Shown: piece after piece, positions 61,718 to 64,000 of the stretch
Position numbering within the stretch: the first letter of the stretch is position 1
How the letters are laid out: the number at the start of each line of letters is the position of its first letter
NCBI GenBank assembly: GCA_963738365.1
Contig: CAVTWH010000006.1
Coordinates: 62,001 to 126,000 of the forward strand
Reading direction: 5' to 3'
Origin: CAVTWH01 sp963738365
GTDB lineage: Bacteria; Actinomycetota; Actinomycetes; Mycobacteriales; Micromonosporaceae
DNA length: 64,000 nt
Made by a program: the position numbers and the translations under genes
Notes under the pieces: generated by a model
The model's database searches: none
What the model was told of the DNA's origin: nothing
What the model saw: the letters and a program-made list of their open reading frames with translations, nothing else

Positions 61718-62556
61718 CAGGCGGCGACCCGGTCGGCCAGCGCCAGCAGATCGTCGGCCAGCGACTGCGGGTGCTGGGCGTGCAGGTCGTGGTCGGCGGC
61801 CGGATACTCCCGGACGGCTGCGTCGGCGAACTGCGCGGCGGCCGCGCGTACCTGGGCGCGTTTGGCCTCGGCGGCCTGCGGGTCGGCCGGCAGCGCCGGG
61901 ATGAGCAGCACCGGCGCGGTGACCGCGGCATACCACTGCTGCGGAGGCTGCTCCCACATGCTGCGCACGATCTGCATGTGCCGCGGGATGCTCAGCCGTC
62001 GGCCGAGCGTGCCGTCCGGCCACACCCGCAGGTTGGCCACGGTGGCCCGGATCGCCGTCTCGGACCAGTCCGGATGGGCTGAGCGCAGGAAGCCGTCCAG
62101 CTGGGCGGCTGGCAGCCCGTCGATCTCGGGCGGACGCAGCGCCTCCTCGCAGGTCGCCCAGTCGGGGAACTCGGCGGGCAGGTCGATCCAGCCGCCGTCG
62201 ACCAGGGCCAGCGCCGCCACCATTTCGGGGTGCGTGGCCGCGTAGGCCACCGCGACGTTGCCGCCCCACGACTGGCCCACCACGATGGCGTCGTCGATGT
62301 CGATGCGGGCCAGGTCGGCGGCGGCGGTGAGGGTGTCGTACCCGCCCGGTGGGGCGTCACTGTCCCCATGGGAGCGCAGGTCCACGGCGTGCGCCGCGTG
62401 CCCGGCGGCGGCCAGCCGGGCCGCCGTCTCGTCCCACAGCCGGGCGTTGGAGGACAGGCCGTGCACCAGCAGGTACGGCCGGCCGGCGGCGGGCCAGCAG
62501 CGCACGTGCAGATATACCCCGTCGTCGACCTTGACCCGCTCGTCAGAGGGCTGCAT
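61717..62556 (-). CDS. Alpha/beta hydrolase
   Basis: 279 residues. VHGLSSNARLWDETAARLAA (oxyanion region), nucleophile elbow VVGQSWGGNVAVAYA (Ser), acid in the PADPQAAEAK or later region, and the catalytic His in AADHDLHAQHPQSLADDLLA. The substrate is unknown. The ATG at 62556 lies seven bases after a TAGTGT box on the same strand and is probably leaderless; ATG 62586 (10 residues longer) is the alternative. The stop overlaps the start of the S51-like fusion gene, so the two are one operon. Confidence 0.85.
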   Translation of the reverse strand: MQPSDERVKVDDGVYLHVRCWPAAGRPYLLVHGLSSNARLWDETAARLAAAGHAAHAVDLRSHGDSDAPPGGYDTLTAAADLARIDIDDAIVVGQSWGGNVAVAYAATHPEMVAALALVDGGWIDLPAEFPDWATCEEALRPPEIDGLPAAQLDGFLRSAHPDWSETAIRATVANLRVWPDGTLGRRLSIPRHMQIVRSMWEQPPQQWYAAVTAPVLLIPALPADPQAAEAKRAQVRAAAAQFADAAVREYPAADHDLHAQHPQSLADDLLALADRVAA

Positions 62557-62605
62557 GGGGACAACACTAGCCAGCCGGTCCGACATCGACGCCCCACCCG
62601 GGTGC

Positions 62606-63523
62606 TCAGATTCCCCGTCCCCGGCGGCCCAGCAGGGCCAGTACCGACTCCACCCGGATCAGGCCGGCCGCGGCGGCCACCGCGATGGCGGCGCGCGGCT
62701 CGCGCCAGTTCTGTGCCAGCGCGGCCCGGGCGTAGCGCCAGGCGGCGTCCCGGTCCCCGGCCGCGGCCGACCAGCAGGCGAGCTTGCCGTAGACCACGGC
62801 GGCGCCGGGCCGGTAGCCGACGATCTCCGGGTGCCGGGCCATCATCCAGCGCAGCGAGTCGATCCGCCGGCCGTACCGGTCCGGTTCGCCGGACGCCCCG
62901 GGCCGGGGCCAGCGGACCAGCGTGAGCGGCTCGTCCAGGTGCGCCACCGGGGCCCGCCGAACGGCCCGCAGCAGCAGGTCCCAGGCGTCGTTCTGGCCAC
63001 CCGGCGCATCCTCCGCGAACAGCCCCAGCTCGCCCAGCAGGGCGTCGCGCCGGGCCAGGAAGGTGGACGGGTGCAGCACCACCGGGCGGGCCCGGTGCAG
63101 CCGCTGCGCCGGTACCCGGTTGCTGCCCAACCGGCGGACCGCGGTGCGGCGCTGGGAGCGCACCGCGATGGCGGTGGTGGCCAGCTCGGCGCCCGGCGTG
63201 GCGAGCAGCGCCCGGACCTGGGCGCGCAGCTTGCCGGGGCGCCAGCGGTCGGCGTCGTCGCAGAACGCGACCAGCTCGGTGTCCAGCGCCAGCACGCCGG
63301 TGTTGCGGGCCCCCGCCACCCCGGGGGTACGCCAGTTGGCCAGCACCATCCGGGGCCGGGGGATGAACCGGGCGAGCAGCCAGTCCGGTGCCGCGTCGTC
63401 GTAGACGACGATGGTGCGCAGCCGGCCCGGGTAGTCCTGGGCTTCGATGGCTGCCAGGGTGACCGGCAGTGGCCGGTCACCGCCTGCCGTTGGTACCACC
63501 ACGCCGATGCTCGGCCAATCCAT
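62606..63523 (-). CDS. Family 2 glycosyltransferase
   Basis: 305 residues; ATG 63523 behind GGAGGGGG. GT-A fold: SIGVVVPTAGGDRPLPVTLA, nucleotide-binding VVYDDAAPD, the DxD-like metal motif VAFCDDADRWRPGKLRAQVR, and GGQNDAWDLLLRAVRR. The last 90 residues (WRYARAALAQNWREPRAAIA) are helical and may bind a membrane or partner. No transmembrane helix is evident, and no sugar-pathway genes are adjacent, so the acceptor is unknown. Confidence 0.88.
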   Translation of the reverse strand: MDWPSIGVVVPTAGGDRPLPVTLAAIEAQDYPGRLRTIVVYDDAAPDWLLARFIPRPRMVLANWRTPGVAGARNTGVLALDTELVAFCDDADRWRPGKLRAQVRALLATPGAELATTAIAVRSQRRTAVRRLGSNRVPAQRLHRARPVVLHPSTFLARRDALLGELGLFAEDAPGGQNDAWDLLLRAVRRAPVAHLDEPLTLVRWPRPGASGEPDRYGRRIDSLRWMMARHPEIVGYRPGAAVVYGKLACWSAAAGDRDAAWRYARAALAQNWREPRAAIAVAAAAGLIRVESVLALLGRRGRGI

Positions 63524-63617
63524 GCCGTCCCCCTCCGCACGTCGCCATACTGGTCAACGAACGAAGCGGCGTCCCAGGGGGCGTTCCAGGAACTCGTCGG
63601 TTGGGATGACGAACAGT

Positions 63618-63632
63618 CATACCGCAGGTATG
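63618..63632 (+). promoter_or_regulatory. Operator palindrome of the toxin-antitoxin promoter
   Basis: CATACC-GCA-GGTATG overlaps a TATGCT -10 box (63629-63634) that ends seven bases before the antitoxin ATG. An autorepressed, leaderless TA promoter is likely. Confidence 0.6.
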
Positions 63633-63641
63633 CTTCGCGGC

Positions 63642-63899
63642 ATGACTGCAAAGGTGACCCTGTCGTTCTCAGACGACACCATCGTCGAAGCACGCCGCTG
63701 GGCGGAGAAAGAGGGCGTCTCCCTCTCCGCCTGGATGGACCAGGCAGCGAGAGAGAAGACGCTGCGCGAGATCTTCTCCGGACACGCCGAAGCGGTCCGC
63801 CGCGCCGGCCTCTACGCCGAACACGACGCGCTCGCCGACGAACGCGAGATCGCCATGGTCGACGACGAGGTATACCGTTCTGGCCGTGCAGCGCGGTGA
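63642..63899 (+). CDS. Antitoxin of a MazEF-like pair (ribbon-helix-helix type)
   Basis: 85 residues. The N-terminus KVTLSFSDDTIVEARRWAEK, then EGVSLSAWMDQAA, has the strand-helix-helix pattern of RHH/CopG repressors; the C-terminal acidic part (EHDALADEREIAMVDDEVYR) would wrap the toxin. It should bind the palindrome upstream of its own gene. The toxin start overlaps the end of this gene by 14 bases. Confidence 0.8.
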   Translation: MTAKVTLSFSDDTIVEARRWAEKEGVSLSAWMDQAAREKTLREIFSGHAEAVRRAGLYAEHDALADEREIAMVDDEVYRSGRAAR

Positions 63900-64000
63900 G
63901 ATCTGGTTGATCGAGGGTGCCCGGCGACGCCTCGGTCTGGTCATCAGCTCGGACGTCTACAACAGCACCGACGTACCTGTCGTGCTGGTGGCCGAGGTGG
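63886..64000 (+). CDS. MazF/PemK-type toxin, N-terminal part (cut by window edge)
   Basis: Only 38 codons are in the window; GTG 63886. VQRGEIWLIEGARRRLGLVI, then SSDVYNSTDVPVVLVAEV, is the first half of the MazF/PemK beta-barrel, where RGEIW and the P/L-V-[IL]-[IS]S pattern are family marks. MazF toxins cut mRNA at specific short sequences. The remainder lies past the right edge, so completeness and activity cannot be judged. Confidence 0.85.
   Translation, partial: MQRGEIWLIEGARRRLGLVISSDVYNSTDVPVVLVAEV

Overview
The window is GC-rich actinobacterial chromosome, most likely from a Micromonosporaceae member (Micromonospora or a close relative; inferred from gene content, base composition and gene order, not proven). 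The run groES, groEL1, whiD/whiB3-type whiB, bldM-like regulator, DUF5319, guaB, guaB3, choD-like oxidase and guaA is the conserved actinobacterial neighbourhood known from Streptomyces and Mycobacterium. Other actinobacterial marks are mshB (mycothiol), tandem CIRCE sites and many genes whose start codon lies 6-9 bases after a TANNNT box, which suggests leaderless mRNAs. I see no tRNA, rRNA, CRISPR array, insertion sequence, prophage or attachment site. A partial toxin-antitoxin pair sits at the right edge.

Layout. 0-2 kb: leftward sugar (xylose-type) ABC genes. 2-4.2 kb: HrcA/CIRCE-type groES-groEL1. 4.4-10.6 kb: membrane-anchored molybdopterin oxidoreductase, WhiD-type and BldM-like regulators, and the purine genes guaB and guaB3. 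10.7-17 kb: orphan permease-like protein, degenerate M48-like protease, choD, an ECF sigma-LCP operon. 16.1-20.1 kb: a leftward set made of a small repeat protein, a large LuxR-type ATPase regulator and a DUF72 protein. 20.4-25 kb: guaA, PspC protein, two paralogous double-Nudix proteins. 25-27.3 kb: pssA and psd facing each other (phosphatidylethanolamine synthesis). 27.4-31.6 kb: a PspC-based envelope-stress module (PspC/LiaF-like protein, PspC-type histidine kinase, NarL-type regulator).

From about 31.3 to 38.8 kb five genes (response regulator, mshB, a membrane protein, pcrA and an M23 protein) carry one or more single-base frameshifts, while genes on both sides are intact. Housekeeping genes are among them, so a local consensus-sequence problem is more likely than decay. 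Three genes inside the zone (a CBM2-like protein, chorismate mutase and one M23 peptidase) are open.

39.6-48.1 kb: small B12-binding protein, sucC-sucD, DUF6350, two DUF4190 proteins, purN-purH. 48.3-54.4 kb: an acidic calcium-repeat protein and a complete leftward oligopeptide ABC operon. 55-60.1 kb: membrane beta-propeller protein, mdh, ung, icd. With sucCD, the mdh and icd genes put three TCA-cycle steps within 20 kb, and icd has an AcnR-like operator. 60.5-64 kb: a peptidase-S51-like protein fused to a cysteinyl-tRNA-synthetase tail, coupled to an alpha/beta hydrolase, then a glycosyltransferase and the toxin-antitoxin pair. No single locus is clearly a new system. The best leads are the S51/CysRS-tail fusion operon, the repeat protein coupled to the LuxR ATPase, the AcnR-like box at icd, the hairpins after both binding-protein genes, and the paired dead/live M23 proteins.
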